NCBI RefSeq assembly: GCF_011317445.1
Contig: NZ_JAAAPL010000001.1
Coordinates: 1,488,001 to 1,552,000 of the forward strand
Direction: 5' to 3'
Length of the DNA: 64,000 bases
Origin: Chelativorans multitrophicus
Lineage (GTDB): Bacteria > Pseudomonadota > Alphaproteobacteria > Rhizobiales > Rhizobiaceae
Every line of letters starts with the position of its first letter. The first letter of the stretch is position 1. A model generated the notes under the pieces. It ran no database searches and was not told the origin of the DNA. It worked only from the letters and a program-made list of their open reading frames with translations. Of this stretch, positions 35,857 to 44,931 are shown piece by piece. The translations under genes were made by a program, and so were the position numbers.

Positions 35857-38800
35857 GCGCGCTGATCGGGAAGACGGGCATGAATACCACGCATATTGTT
35901 TGCCGCAATCGCACGCTCCTGCTGGCCGGCATCGCGCTCATGGCGCTTGTCGGCAGCGGCCCGGCCCTGGCCGAGGGGGAGGCTTGTGCGGGCGCCGGTT
36001 GCGCCGCGCCGATCCGCGGCAAGGCCGTCGATGACGGCACGGCCGGACACCTTCCGGTCGGCGCCAACACCGAAACGGAAACGGCGGCCGACGCGCCGGC
36101 GATTCCCTTCATGATCAAGGTCGACGGCGAGACGGTCGACAAGAGCGGCGAGCGCGCCAAGGAAGCGCTGGCGCCCGGCCAGGCCGAACCCGCATCGAAG
36201 CCGGTGGACCGGCAGCGCCAGACCGATGTGGCGCTGTCGGCGGTCGACATCCAGGTCAAGTTCGACGGGCTCGAGGCGGACCGGCTGCTCAATGTCTCGA
36301 CCATGCCGGTCGAACGCCTCTACCGGCCGGGCGAGACGATCACATTCCTCGCCACGGCCAACTACCCCGCCTTCATCGACCGCGCCGAGATCCGCATTTA
36401 TGAAGCGGGCGAGAAAGCAGATGTCCGCCCGGCGGCGGTGGTGCCGGTGACGATCAACGGCACCGCCACCTGGACCATGCCGGAAGGCGGCGAGGCGGGC
36501 TACGCCTATGTGCTGCGCGTCTATGACGCCAAGGGCCGCTATGACGAGACGGTGCCGCTGACCATCGCCCGCAGCGGGCGGGAGGACTTGGCCAGCCACA
36601 AACAGGCCGAGGCGGCAGCGCCAGGCTGGGGCGAGGACCGCACGGCCTTCCACAACATCCCCGTCAAGGGCGGCGCGGTGACGGTGCACGGCCGGCACGT
36701 GCCGCCGGGCTACTCCGTCGAGGTGCTGGGCGAGACGATCCCGCTCGACCCGGACCAGGCCTTCGTGGTCAGCCGCATCCTTCCGCCGGGCGAGCATGTG
36801 GTCGACGTGGCGGTCGACGGCCCGTCGAAGAGCGGCGGCCTCTCCTTCTTCCGCGAGATCAACATCCCCGACAATGACTGGTTCTATGTGGCGCTCGCCG
36901 ACCTCACCGTCGGCAAGCGCATGGGAGACGACGCCATCGAGGAGGTGCGCCCGGGCGAATATGACGAGGTCTATTCCAAGGGGCGGCTGGCCTTTTACCT
37001 CAAGGGCAAGATCAAGGGCGAATATCTCCTGACGGCGGCCGCCGATACGGGCGAGGACGACCTGGAAAGCCTGTGGCGCAATCTCGACAAGCAGGACCCG
37101 CGCCGGCTGCTGCGCCGCCTCGATCCGGACGATTACTATCCGGTCTATGGCGACGACTCGACCTTTGTCGAGGACGCGCCGACCAAGGGCAAGTTCTATG
37201 TCCGGCTGGAGCGCGGCGACAGCCATGTGATGTGGGGCAATTACAAGACCCAGATCACCGGCACCGAGTTCCTGCGCTCCGACCGCGCGCTCTACGGGGC
37301 CTCCGCCGTCTACCGTTCCGAAGAGGCGACCTCGTTCGGCGAGCGGCGCACCGAGGTCACCCTCTACGGCGCGCAGCCCGACACGCTTCCCTCACGCGAG
37401 GTGTTCCTCGGCACCGGCGGCTCGGCCTACTTCCTGAAGCGCCAGGACATCGTCGAAGGCTCGGAAACGGTGCGGGTGGAGACCCGCGACGCGGTGACCG
37501 GGCGGGTGGTCGCGCGGCAGACGCTCTCCTATGGCGAGGACTACTCCTTCGACTATATGCAAGGGGTGATCATCCTGCGCCGGCCGCTCTCCTCGATGAC
37601 CGGCACCGACGCGCCGGTGCGCAACGGCGCGCTCGGCGGCAACGACCTTTATCTGACGGTCGACTACGAATACGAGCCGCTGGCGAGCGATGTCGACGGC
37701 TATGTCTATGGCGGGCGGGCCCAGCACTGGCTGAACGAGAAGGTGCGGGTCGGCGTCACCGGCATGGACGATTCGACCGATCTTGCCGACCAGAGGGCCT
37801 ATGGCGCCGACATTGAGATCCGCCAATCCGAGCGCACCTTCCTGGAGGCGGAGATCGCCCATTCCAAGGGGCGCGGCTTCGACCTGTCGCAATCGGCCGA
37901 TGGCGGGCTGACCTGGGGTGACGACCGGGCGGACGCGCCGGCCGATGCCGACGACGAGGGCACCGCCTGGCGCGTGCGCGGCCAGGTGGCGCTGGAAGAG
38001 CTCGGCGCCGGCATCAACGGCACGGTGGGCGGCTATTACGAGGAGAAGGAAGCGGGCTTCTCCACGCTCTACGACCATGCCGATGTCGACCGCCGCATCT
38101 GGGGGGCGCATGCCAATCTCGATCTCACCGAGGAGCTGGCGCTGGCGCTCGCCTATGACGATCTGAAGGACGCGGACGGGCAGCTCCGCCGCGACGGCGC
38201 CGGCAGCGTCAGCTGGCAGTTCGACCAGCACTGGAAGCTCTCCTTCGGCGTCGCCTATTCGGAGATCATGTCGCCGCTGGCGCGCCGGGTCGGCAAGTCC
38301 GGCTATAACGGCTCCCGGCTCGACGCCGGGGCGCGCGTCGACTACCGGATCGATGAGGACCGCCTGGTCTACGCCTTCGCGCAAGGCACCCTTGACCGCT
38401 CGCGCGACATCGACCGCAACGACCGCGCCGGCATCGGCGCCGAGTGGCGGCTGACCGAGAAGGTGGGGCTGACCGGCGAGATCTCCTACGGCACCCACGG
38501 CATCGGCGGGCTGGCCGGCATCACCTACGACCCGACCGCCGACGACCATTACTATCTCGGCTACAAGCTCGACCCGGACCGCGCCTTCCAGCTGGACAAC
38601 AGCCGCGACCTCTACGGCAGCGACAAGGGCACGGTCGTCGCCGGCATGCGGCGGCGCATGGGCGATGCGGTGTCGGCCTATTCGGAGAGCAATTACGACC
38701 TTTACGGCAACCGCAGGTCGCTCACCCAGACCTATGGCGTCATCTACACCCCCGACGCCCAGTGGACCGTCGACGGCGGGCTGGAGATCGGCCGCGTGCA

Positions 38801-39635
38801 AGACGAGACCGTCTATGAGGACGCGGCCGGCAATCCCACCTTGCGCGAGGACTTCGACCGCTACGCCCCCTCGCTTTCGCTCGGCTACAAGGACGAGGAG
38901 CGCGGCATCGATGCGCGAGTGCGCGGCGAGGTCAGGATCGAGCGCTCCGACGACGGCACGCGCGATCAGAACTCCTACCTGTTCGCCGCCGGCCTCGGCT
39001 GGAAGACCAGCCCCGACTGGCGGCTCCTCGCCCATGTCGACGCGGTCCTCTCCGACACCAGGTCCGCCCAGGTCTTCTTCGCCGACACGGACTATGTCGA
39101 GGCCTCGCTCGGCTACGCCTACCGGCCGGTCGAGAACGACCGCCTGAACGCGCTGTTCAAATACACCTGGCTTTACGACCTGCCGGGCAACAACCAGGTG
39201 ATCTCGGGCGCCACCGGCGACAGCTTCGCCCCGGCCCAGCGCAGCCACATCCTGTCGGCCGACGTCAATTACGACCTGATGCCCTGGCTCACCGTCGGCG
39301 GCAAATACGGCTTCCGCATCGGCCAGGTCAAATACCGCACCGACGACGGCTCCGGCACCGGCTTTGCGGAAGAGTGGCAGGAATCCTCCGCCCATCTCGG
39401 CATCCTGCGCGCCGACCTGCACCTCATCAAGAAATGGGACCTCCTGGTCGAGGGCCGCGTCATGCACATCCCCGGCGTCGACACCGACTATGGCGCCCTC
39501 GCCGCCCTTTACCGCCATGTCGGCGACAACTTCAAGGTCGGCGTCGGCTACAACTTCGGCCGCTTCTCCGACGACCTCCGCGACCTCACACTCGACGACC
39601 AGGGCGTCTTCCTCAACGTCGTCGGAAAATTCTAG
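35853..39635 (+). CDS. Large predicted outer-membrane beta-barrel protein coupled to the repeat protein
   Basis: The 1,260-aa protein has a signal peptide (LLLAGIALMALVGSGPALA). An N-terminal periplasmic part follows, with Ig-like segments (RLYRPGETITFLATANYPAF; VTVHGRHVPPGYSVEVLG). After about residue 370 it is rich in alternating polar/aromatic strands typical of a barrel: VYGDDSTFVEDAPTKGKFYV, GDSHVMWGNYKTQITG, many Tyr/Asp turns, and the end GVFLNVVGKF with terminal Phe. No TonB box or plug domain is evident. ATGA overlap with the repeat-protein gene and a GGAGG inside its end imply translational coupling. It may anchor or export the neighbouring surface proteins. No named family is certain. 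Confidence 0.75.
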   Translation: MSALIGKTGMNTTHIVCRNRTLLLAGIALMALVGSGPALAEGEACAGAGCAAPIRGKAVDDGTAGHLPVGANTETETAADAPAIPFMIKVDGETVDKSGERAKEALAPGQAEPASKPVDRQRQTDVALSAVDIQVKFDGLEADRLLNVSTMPVERLYRPGETITFLATANYPAFIDRAEIRIYEAGEKADVRPAAVVPVTINGTATWTMPEGGEAGYAYVLRVYDAKGRYDETVPLTIARSGREDLASHKQAEAAAPGWGEDRTAFHNIPVKGGAVTVHGRHVPPGYSVEVLGETIPLDPDQAFVVSRILPPGEHVVDVAVDGPSKSGGLSFFREINIPDNDWFYVALADLTVGKRMGDDAIEEVRPGEYDEVYSKGRLAFYLKGKIKGEYLLTAAADTGEDDLESLWRNLDKQDPRRLLRRLDPDDYYPVYGDDSTFVEDAPTKGKFYVRLERGDSHVMWGNYKTQITGTEFLRSDRALYGASAVYRSEEATSFGERRTEVTLYGAQPDTLPSREVFLGTGGSAYFLKRQDIVEGSETVRVETRDAVTGRVVARQTLSYGEDYSFDYMQGVIILRRPLSSMTGTDAPVRNGALGGNDLYLTVDYEYEPLASDVDGYVYGGRAQHWLNEKVRVGVTGMDDSTDLADQRAYGADIEIRQSERTFLEAEIAHSKGRGFDLSQSADGGLTWGDDRADAPADADDEGTAWRVRGQVALEELGAGINGTVGGYYEEKEAGFSTLYDHADVDRRIWGAHANLDLTEELALALAYDDLKDADGQLRRDGAGSVSWQFDQHWKLSFGVAYSEIMSPLARRVGKSGYNGSRLDAGARVDYRIDEDRLVYAFAQGTLDRSRDIDRNDRAGIGAEWRLTEKVGLTGEISYGTHGIGGLAGITYDPTADDHYYLGYKLDPDRAFQLDNSRDLYGSDKGTVVAGMRRRMGDAVSAYSESNYDLYGNRRSLTQTYGVIYTPDAQWTVDGGLEIGRVQDETVYEDAAGNPTLREDFDRYAPSLSLGYKDEERGIDARVRGEVRIERSDDGTRDQNSYLFAAGLGWKTSPDWRLLAHVDAVLSDTRSAQVFFADTDYVEASLGYAYRPVENDRLNALFKYTWLYDLPGNNQVISGATGDSFAPAQRSHILSADVNYDLMPWLTVGGKYGFRIGQVKYRTDDGSGTGFAEEWQESSAHLGILRADLHLIKKWDLLVEGRVMHIPGVDTDYGALAALYRHVGDNFKVGVGYNFGRFSDDLRDLTLDDQGVFLNVVGKF

Positions 39636-40064
39636 CCAACAAAGCAAGACCCCGCGCTTACACCGCACGGGGTCTTGCGGAAATAGGCCTGGGGCACAGC
39701 AATGCGGGGCATGTGCCAGGCTACACGAGGCGCGAGGCTGGGCGAGCCAGGAATGTGGGCTCGATCACCGCTTACAAGCGGCTGATCGCAGGGTGAAGCC
39801 CCTGCCTCCCGGCGGACACCGCTCACTCACTGCATGGACATTCTGTAGATGATTCACGACCGCCACGGCCGCGTGGCTATTTTCGGCGGATCACTTCCGG
39901 CAGCGTGGTCTGTTCAGTCTCTTAGGTCAGGTGACCAGTCGCTGCTCTTCCACGAGTTGCTTGGGCCGCCGGATCTCCCGCAGCCCATGCTCGCAAATCG
40001 CTTAACGAAAAAGTCGGCTTTGATAGCGCGAGCTTACGGCAAGCAGCCGACAGCTCGCTTGAAG
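39636..40064. other. Intergenic region between surface-protein locus and ectoine cluster
   Basis: These 429 bases hold the stem-loop at 39644-39678 and otherwise no gene I can support. Open frames here overlap the barrel gene end or lack ribosome-binding sites. It separates convergent transcription units. Confidence 0.5.
39644..39678 (+). terminator. Strong stem-loop after the barrel gene
   Basis: GCAAGACCCCG and CGGGGTCTTGC form a perfect 11-bp stem around a 13-base loop, nine bases after the stop. No T-run follows, so it may act with Rho or as a 3'-end stabiliser. Confidence 0.65.
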
Positions 40065-41438
40065 TCATCCCAACACGCTATCGACGGCAGAGGCCGTCGC
40101 GGCGATAACCTTGTCCGCTTCTTCTTTCGTCAGGCACAGCGGTGGGGCGAAGCCCAGAATGTCGCCCTGAGGCATTGCGCGGCCGATCACGCCGCGTTCG
40201 GCGAGTGCGGCGGCGATCTGCGGCCCGATCTTCTTCGACGCATCGAAAAAGACGCGATCGTCACGATCGGCGACGAATTCGACGGCGGCCAGCATACCAT
40301 CGCCCCGGACCTCGCCGACATTGGGGTGACTGCCCACTGCATTCGCCAGTTCTGCACGGAAATAGGCGCCGACCGTGCCCGCATTCTCGACCAGATTCAT
40401 TTCATCGATCAGCTCGAGATTGGCAACGCCGGCGGCCGCGCAGAGCGGATGCGCCGAATAGGTCCAGCCATGGCCGAGCGCGCCGAGCTTGTCGGAGCCT
40501 TGGACCAATACCTGCCAGACCTTGTCCGAGACAATGACGCCCGAAAGTGGGGCATAGGCCGAGGTCAGGCCCTTGGCGATGGTGATGAGATCCGGCTTTA
40601 TGCCGTAGTGGTCGGAGCCGAACATGGTGCCAAGACGGCCAAAGCCGGTCACCACCTCGTCGGCGATGAGAAGCACGTCGTACTTCTTCAGCACGGCCTG
40701 AATCTTTTCCCAATAGCCGGCCGGCGGCGGCACGATGCCTCCTGTGCCGAGGATCGGCTCGCCAATGAAGGCGGCCACCGTGTCCGGACCTTCCGCCAGA
40801 ATCATCTCCTCCAGTTTGTCGGCGCAGTACTGCGAGAACTGCTCCTCGCTCATGGAGCGGTCAGGGCGGCGGAAATAATAGGGCGCCTCGGTGTGCAGGA
40901 TCGGCGCACGCGGCAGGTCGAAGGCATTGTGGAAGAGATCGAGCCCGGTTAGCGAGCCGGTCATGATGCCGGAGCCGTGATAGCCGCGCCAGCGCGAGAT
41001 GATCTTCTTCTTCTCAGGCCGGCCGAGCACATTGTTGTAGTACCAGATCAGCTTGATGTTGGTCTCGTTGGCATCCGAGCCCGACAGGCCGAAATAGACG
41101 CGGCTCATGCCCTGCGGCGCACGATCGATGATCATCTTGGCGAGCCGGATGGAGGCGTCCGTGCCGTGGCCGACATAGGCGTGGTAATAGGCGAGATTCC
41201 TGGCCTGTTCGGCGATCGCGTCGGCGATCTTCTGGCGGCCATAACCGACATTGACGCAGTAGAGGCCAGCGAAGGCGTCGAGGCTCGTGCGGCCATTCAC
41301 GTCTGTAATGTAGACGCCCTCGCCACCGGCGACGACGCGGTTGGGCGATTCACCACGCGCATGCGTGCCCATATGGGTCGAGGGATGGAAGAAATGGTCG
41401 CGATCCCAGGCGTTGAGTTCGTTCGAGCGGTCGGTCAT
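40065..41438 (-). CDS. doeD: Class III aminotransferase, probable diaminobutyrate transaminase of ectoine breakdown
   Basis: The 457-aa PLP enzyme has the class III signatures FGLSGSDANETNIKLIWYYNN, SRWRGYHGSGIMTGSLTG, LLIADEVVTGFGRLG and the PLP lysine in TIAKGLTSAYAPLSG. Homologs include omega-amino acid:pyruvate transaminases. Its place next to a semialdehyde dehydrogenase, an AsnC regulator, an M24 hydrolase and an M20 deacetylase matches the doeD of ectoine degradation, where it removes the amino group of diaminobutyrate to give aspartate semialdehyde. The ATG at 41438 is chosen from an AGGA site and the usual MTDRSNELNAWDRDH start. GABA transaminase is the alternative. Confidence 0.85.
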   Translation of the reverse strand: MTDRSNELNAWDRDHFFHPSTHMGTHARGESPNRVVAGGEGVYITDVNGRTSLDAFAGLYCVNVGYGRQKIADAIAEQARNLAYYHAYVGHGTDASIRLAKMIIDRAPQGMSRVYFGLSGSDANETNIKLIWYYNNVLGRPEKKKIISRWRGYHGSGIMTGSLTGLDLFHNAFDLPRAPILHTEAPYYFRRPDRSMSEEQFSQYCADKLEEMILAEGPDTVAAFIGEPILGTGGIVPPPAGYWEKIQAVLKKYDVLLIADEVVTGFGRLGTMFGSDHYGIKPDLITIAKGLTSAYAPLSGVIVSDKVWQVLVQGSDKLGALGHGWTYSAHPLCAAAGVANLELIDEMNLVENAGTVGAYFRAELANAVGSHPNVGEVRGDGMLAAVEFVADRDDRVFFDASKKIGPQIAAALAERGVIGRAMPQGDILGFAPPLCLTKEEADKVIAATASAVDSVLG

Positions 41439-41461
41439 GGCGGATTCCTGCTTCCTTTTTT

Positions 41462-42955
41462 TCAGGCTGCGTCGAGGCACAGATATTTGAGATCGGTGAA
41501 GGCCTCCAGCCCGTGGCGGGCGCCTTCGCGCCCTATGCCGGACTGCTTGACGCCGCCGAAGGGGATGGGGGCGCCGGTGATCTTCACGCGGTTGATGGCG
41601 ACCATGCCGTAATCCAGCGCGCGGCCCATGCGCAGTTGGCGAGCTCCGTTTTCGGTGACGACATAGGCGACGAGCCCGTATTCGGTGTTGTTGGCGCGGC
41701 GCACGACCTCGTCCTCGGTGTCGAAGGGGACCGCGGCGGCAACCGGCCCGAAAGTCTCCTCGCGCATGATCAGCGCCGCGTCGGGTACATCGGCCAGCAG
41801 GGTCGGCTGGTAGAACAGCCGGCCGGCCGGATGACGTTCGCCGCCGATCAGGCAGCGCGCGCCGCGCCCGAGCGCATCGGTGACCTGCTCCTCGACCTTT
41901 GCTATTGCCCGCTCATGCATCAGCGGGCCGATATCACCGGTCTCGTCGAGTCCGTCCGACACCTTCAGGGTCGCGATCCGCGCGGCAAAGGCTTCGCAGA
42001 AGGCGCCATAGATTCCCCGCTGCACATATATCCGGTTGGCGGCGAGGCAGTCCTGGCCCGAGGTCGCGAATTTCGCGCCGATCGCGATATCGACGGCTTT
42101 GTCGAGCGGGGCGTCTTCGAACACGATCAGGGGCGCATGGCCGCCAAGCTCCATCACGAGGCGCTTCATAGTAGGCGCGCATTGCGCGGCGATCAGCCGT
42201 CCGATCTCGGTCGAGCCGGTGAAGCTCATGGCACGGATGCGGGAATCCCCGCACATGCGACCTACGATGGTCGCGGCATCGCCCGTGACGACGTTTAACA
42301 CGCCGGCCGGCAACCCGGCTCGTTCGCCGAGTTCGGCCAGCGCAAGGGCCGACAGCGGCGTCTCGGAAGAAGGATGGGCGACGATCGTGCAGCCGGCGGC
42401 TAAAGCTGCGGCCGCCTTGCGCGTCAGCATGGCCGACGGAAAGTTCCAGGGCGTTACCACGCCAACGACGCCGAGCGGCTCGCGCCGAACCATCATCTCG
42501 GCACCGGGTAAATGGCTGGTCACGCTCTCGACGTTGAGGCGCTTTGCTTCCTCGGCATACCATTCGACGAAGGAAGCGGCATAATCGATCTCGCCGCGCG
42601 ATTCCGCCAGCGGCTTGCCCTGTTCCAACGTCATCAGCAGCGCCAGGTCTTCCTTGGCGGCGACGATGAGTTCGTACCAGGCGCGCAAGGTTGCGGCGCG
42701 TTCCTGAGGCAAGAGCCTCTTCCACGACAGAAAGGCGCGGGCGGCCGCATCGATCCCGGAGTCGACCTGTGCCGCGTTAAGGGAAGCGACATAGGCGAGC
42801 ACAGCGCCGGTGGCGGGATCGCGGACCTCGAAGTTGACCGGCTCGTGGCCCGTTACCCAGCGACCGTCGACATAGGCCAGCTCGCGCAGCAGGCTTTTGT
42901 CATGGAGCAGGTCGAGCTTCGCGGATAAATCGATCTTGGCCGTGGCAGCATTCAT
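41462..42955 (-). CDS. doeC: Aldehyde dehydrogenase, probable aspartate-semialdehyde dehydrogenase of ectoine breakdown
   Basis: The 497-aa NAD(P)-dependent aldehyde dehydrogenase resembles succinate-semialdehyde dehydrogenase. It has VVTPWNFPSAMLTRKAAAALAAGC, FTGSTEIGRLI, the catalytic Glu in VMELGGHAPLIVFED and the catalytic Cys in SGQDCLAANRIYVQ. In most family members the last motif is GQ-C-ANR with other residues between. In the ectoine pathway DoeC oxidises L-aspartate-beta-semialdehyde to aspartate. The ATG at 42955 has AGAGG upstream; 23 bases separate its stop from the aminotransferase start. Confidence 0.85.
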   Translation of the reverse strand: MNAATAKIDLSAKLDLLHDKSLLRELAYVDGRWVTGHEPVNFEVRDPATGAVLAYVASLNAAQVDSGIDAAARAFLSWKRLLPQERAATLRAWYELIVAAKEDLALLMTLEQGKPLAESRGEIDYAASFVEWYAEEAKRLNVESVTSHLPGAEMMVRREPLGVVGVVTPWNFPSAMLTRKAAAALAAGCTIVAHPSSETPLSALALAELGERAGLPAGVLNVVTGDAATIVGRMCGDSRIRAMSFTGSTEIGRLIAAQCAPTMKRLVMELGGHAPLIVFEDAPLDKAVDIAIGAKFATSGQDCLAANRIYVQRGIYGAFCEAFAARIATLKVSDGLDETGDIGPLMHERAIAKVEEQVTDALGRGARCLIGGERHPAGRLFYQPTLLADVPDAALIMREETFGPVAAAVPFDTEDEVVRRANNTEYGLVAYVVTENGARQLRMGRALDYGMVAINRVKITGAPIPFGGVKQSGIGREGARHGLEAFTDLKYLCLDAA

Positions 42956-43085
42956 GGAAAGCCTCTTGGAAGGACACCGCAAAACTGAAATCTGATCGGA
43001 CAGGTTACGAGCAGGAACCGGCTCGGCACGAATGGTCACAATCGGTCAGTCCCCATGCAGATTATCCTATCCCATGGACGGTTTT

Positions 43086-43110
43086 CGGCGCTAAAATGGG
43101 ACATGCGCCG
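43086..43110. promoter_or_regulatory. Inverted repeat in the doeC-doeX divergent region, candidate regulator site
   Basis: CGGCGC and GCGCCG flank a 13-base AT-richer spacer, 40 bases before the doeX ATG. It lies between divergent genes where an Lrp/AsnC protein would act. Arm length is only six bases, so this is weak. Confidence 0.3.
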
Positions 43111-43150
43111 AATTTCGGCTCTCATCGGCATGTTTTTACAGGAATCCTGC

Positions 43151-43630
43151 ATGAAGCCCCTCGATCGCGCTGACGTCGCCCTTCTGCGTGCAGTCCAAAT
43201 CAACAACCGCCTCAGCTCGGAAGAGCTCGCGGAAATCGCACATCTTTCACCGACAGCTTGCCAGCGCCGGCTTAAACGGTTGCGAGCGGAGGGCGTGATC
43301 GAGAGCGATGTCGCAATTGTTTCGCCCAAGGCCGTAGGCCGACCGATAATCATGGTGGTCAGCGTATCGCTGGAGCGGGAACGCGCCGACATTATCGACA
43401 AGTTCAAGCGCGCAATCCGCAAATCGCCGGAAGTGATGACCGGCTATTACGTTACCGGTGACGCAGATTTCGTCTTGGTGATCACCGCAAGAGACATGGA
43501 GACCTACGAGGCGTTTACCCGCCGCTTTTTCTACGAAAATCCAGACATCAAGAACTTCAAGACGCTGGTCGTTATGGATCGCGTCAAGGCCGGCCTCGCC
43601 ATTCCGATCGAGGAGCCGGATATCGAGTAA
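43151..43630 (+). CDS. doeX: Lrp/AsnC-family regulator of ectoine degradation
   Basis: The 159-aa protein has an N-terminal AsnC helix-turn-helix (DVALLRAVQINNRLSSEELAEIAHLSPTACQRRLKRLRAEGVI) and a ligand-binding RAM domain (MTGYYVTGDADFVLVITARDMETYEAF). DoeX in Halomonas binds DNA near the doe genes. Here the gene is divergent from doeC-doeD and precedes doeA by about 120 bases. The ATG at 43151 follows AGGAAT; longer frames add an unusual leader. Confidence 0.88.
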   Translation: MKPLDRADVALLRAVQINNRLSSEELAEIAHLSPTACQRRLKRLRAEGVIESDVAIVSPKAVGRPIIMVVSVSLERERADIIDKFKRAIRKSPEVMTGYYVTGDADFVLVITARDMETYEAFTRRFFYENPDIKNFKTLVVMDRVKAGLAIPIEEPDIE

Positions 43631-43752
43631 GATGCAAAGCACTGAACACTGACGCGACCCTATGAAACCACAAGCCTACGCGCCGGAAAATCATTATCGT
43701 TTTGGAAAAGCCTCGGCCTCATAACCAGCCCATCGAACAGGACGTGTTCTCC

Positions 43753-44931
43753 ATGATCGAGCTTCCCTTCGCCCGCCTCGAATATAGAAACAGGCTTCAG
43801 GCCATTCGCGCGGAGATGACGCGGCGCAACCTCGATCTTCTGATCGTCAACGACATCGCCAACCAGCATTACATCACGGGCTATGACGGCTGGTCGTTCT
43901 ACACGCCGCAAGTCGTGCTCGTGCCTCTGGTCGATGAGGAGCCGGTCTGGATTGGCCGCGCCATGGACGCCGCCGGCGGTCTGCTGACCGCCTGGATGAA
44001 ACCGGAAAACATCGTCGGCTACCCCGAGGACTACGTCCAGCGCGCCGATCGGCACCCGATGGATTGGATTGCTGCTTGGATTGCCAGGAAGGGCTGGGGC
44101 CGCGGCAATATCGGAGTCGAGCTTGAAGCCTACTACTATTCGCCGAAAGCGCATGCCCGCCTGACCGCCGGCCTGCCGAACGCCACCCTCCACGATGCCG
44201 ACCTCCTGGTCAACTGGATCCGCAGCGTCAAGTCCGCCGCCGAGATCGACTATCTGCGCAAAGCCTCGCGCCTAGCCGAAGCGGCGATGACCGCAGCCTA
44301 TGGCGCCGTCGCCCCCGGCGTGCGCGAATGCGACGCGATTGCCAAAATCCAGGCCGCACAGGTCGCTGGCTCGCCGGACTTCGCGGGCGACATTACCGCG
44401 CTTCCCCCGACCATTCTCGGCGGCGAAAACGCCTCCGCCCCCCATCTCATGTGGAGCGACCGCCGCTTTGGGGAAAATGAAACCGTCGCCCTTGAGCTTG
44501 CGGGGGCTGTGCGCCGCTACACCGCCGGGCTCGCAAGAACGCTCCAGCTCGGCAAGATGCCGGCCAAGGTCAGCGATACGGGCAAGGCCGTTCTCGAAGG
44601 CATGGAAGCCGTTCTCGCCACCATCAAGCCTGACGTGACGGCCGAGGCGGTCGAGGCGAGCTGGCGCCAGGTCATACAGCGTTATGGCCTTAAGAAGGAG
44701 TCGCGCATCGGCTATTCAATCGGTGTAGCCTATCCGCCGGATTGGGGTGAGCACACGATCAGCCTGCGCCCCGGCGACCAGACCATCCTTAAACCGGGCA
44801 ACGTGCTGCATGCCATCCTCGGCATGTGGATGGATGGCTGGGGCATCGAGGTGAGCGAGACGATTCTCGTCACGGAGAATGGCTGCGAGACGCTGACTGA
44901 CTTTCCTCGAGGGATCCATGTCAAAGCCTGA
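43753..44931 (+). CDS. doeA: Ectoine hydrolase (M24 peptidase-like)
   Basis: The 392-aa protein is of the creatinase/aminopeptidase fold. It begins IELPFARLEYRNRLQAIRAEMTRRNLDLLIVNDIANQHYITGYDGWSFYTPQVVL in pieces characteristic of DoeA/EutD, and continues with NWIRSVKSAAEIDYLRKASRLAEAAM and IGVAYPPDWGEHTISL. DoeA opens the ectoine ring to N-acetyl-diaminobutyrate. The 14-base overlap with the deacetylase gene supports a shared pathway. The ATG at 43753 fits homologs; an upstream TTG at 43702 would add 17 residues. Confidence 0.9.
   Translation: MIELPFARLEYRNRLQAIRAEMTRRNLDLLIVNDIANQHYITGYDGWSFYTPQVVLVPLVDEEPVWIGRAMDAAGGLLTAWMKPENIVGYPEDYVQRADRHPMDWIAAWIARKGWGRGNIGVELEAYYYSPKAHARLTAGLPNATLHDADLLVNWIRSVKSAAEIDYLRKASRLAEAAMTAAYGAVAPGVRECDAIAKIQAAQVAGSPDFAGDITALPPTILGGENASAPHLMWSDRRFGENETVALELAGAVRRYTAGLARTLQLGKMPAKVSDTGKAVLEGMEAVLATIKPDVTAEAVEASWRQVIQRYGLKKESRIGYSIGVAYPPDWGEHTISLRPGDQTILKPGNVLHAILGMWMDGWGIEVSETILVTENGCETLTDFPRGIHVKA

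Noticed and set aside
37392-39668. 758-aa open frame on the minus strand under the barrel gene
   Set aside because: The barrel reading has a signal peptide, beta-strand pattern and aromatic C-terminus. The antisense frame is a high-GC shadow with no recognisable domain.
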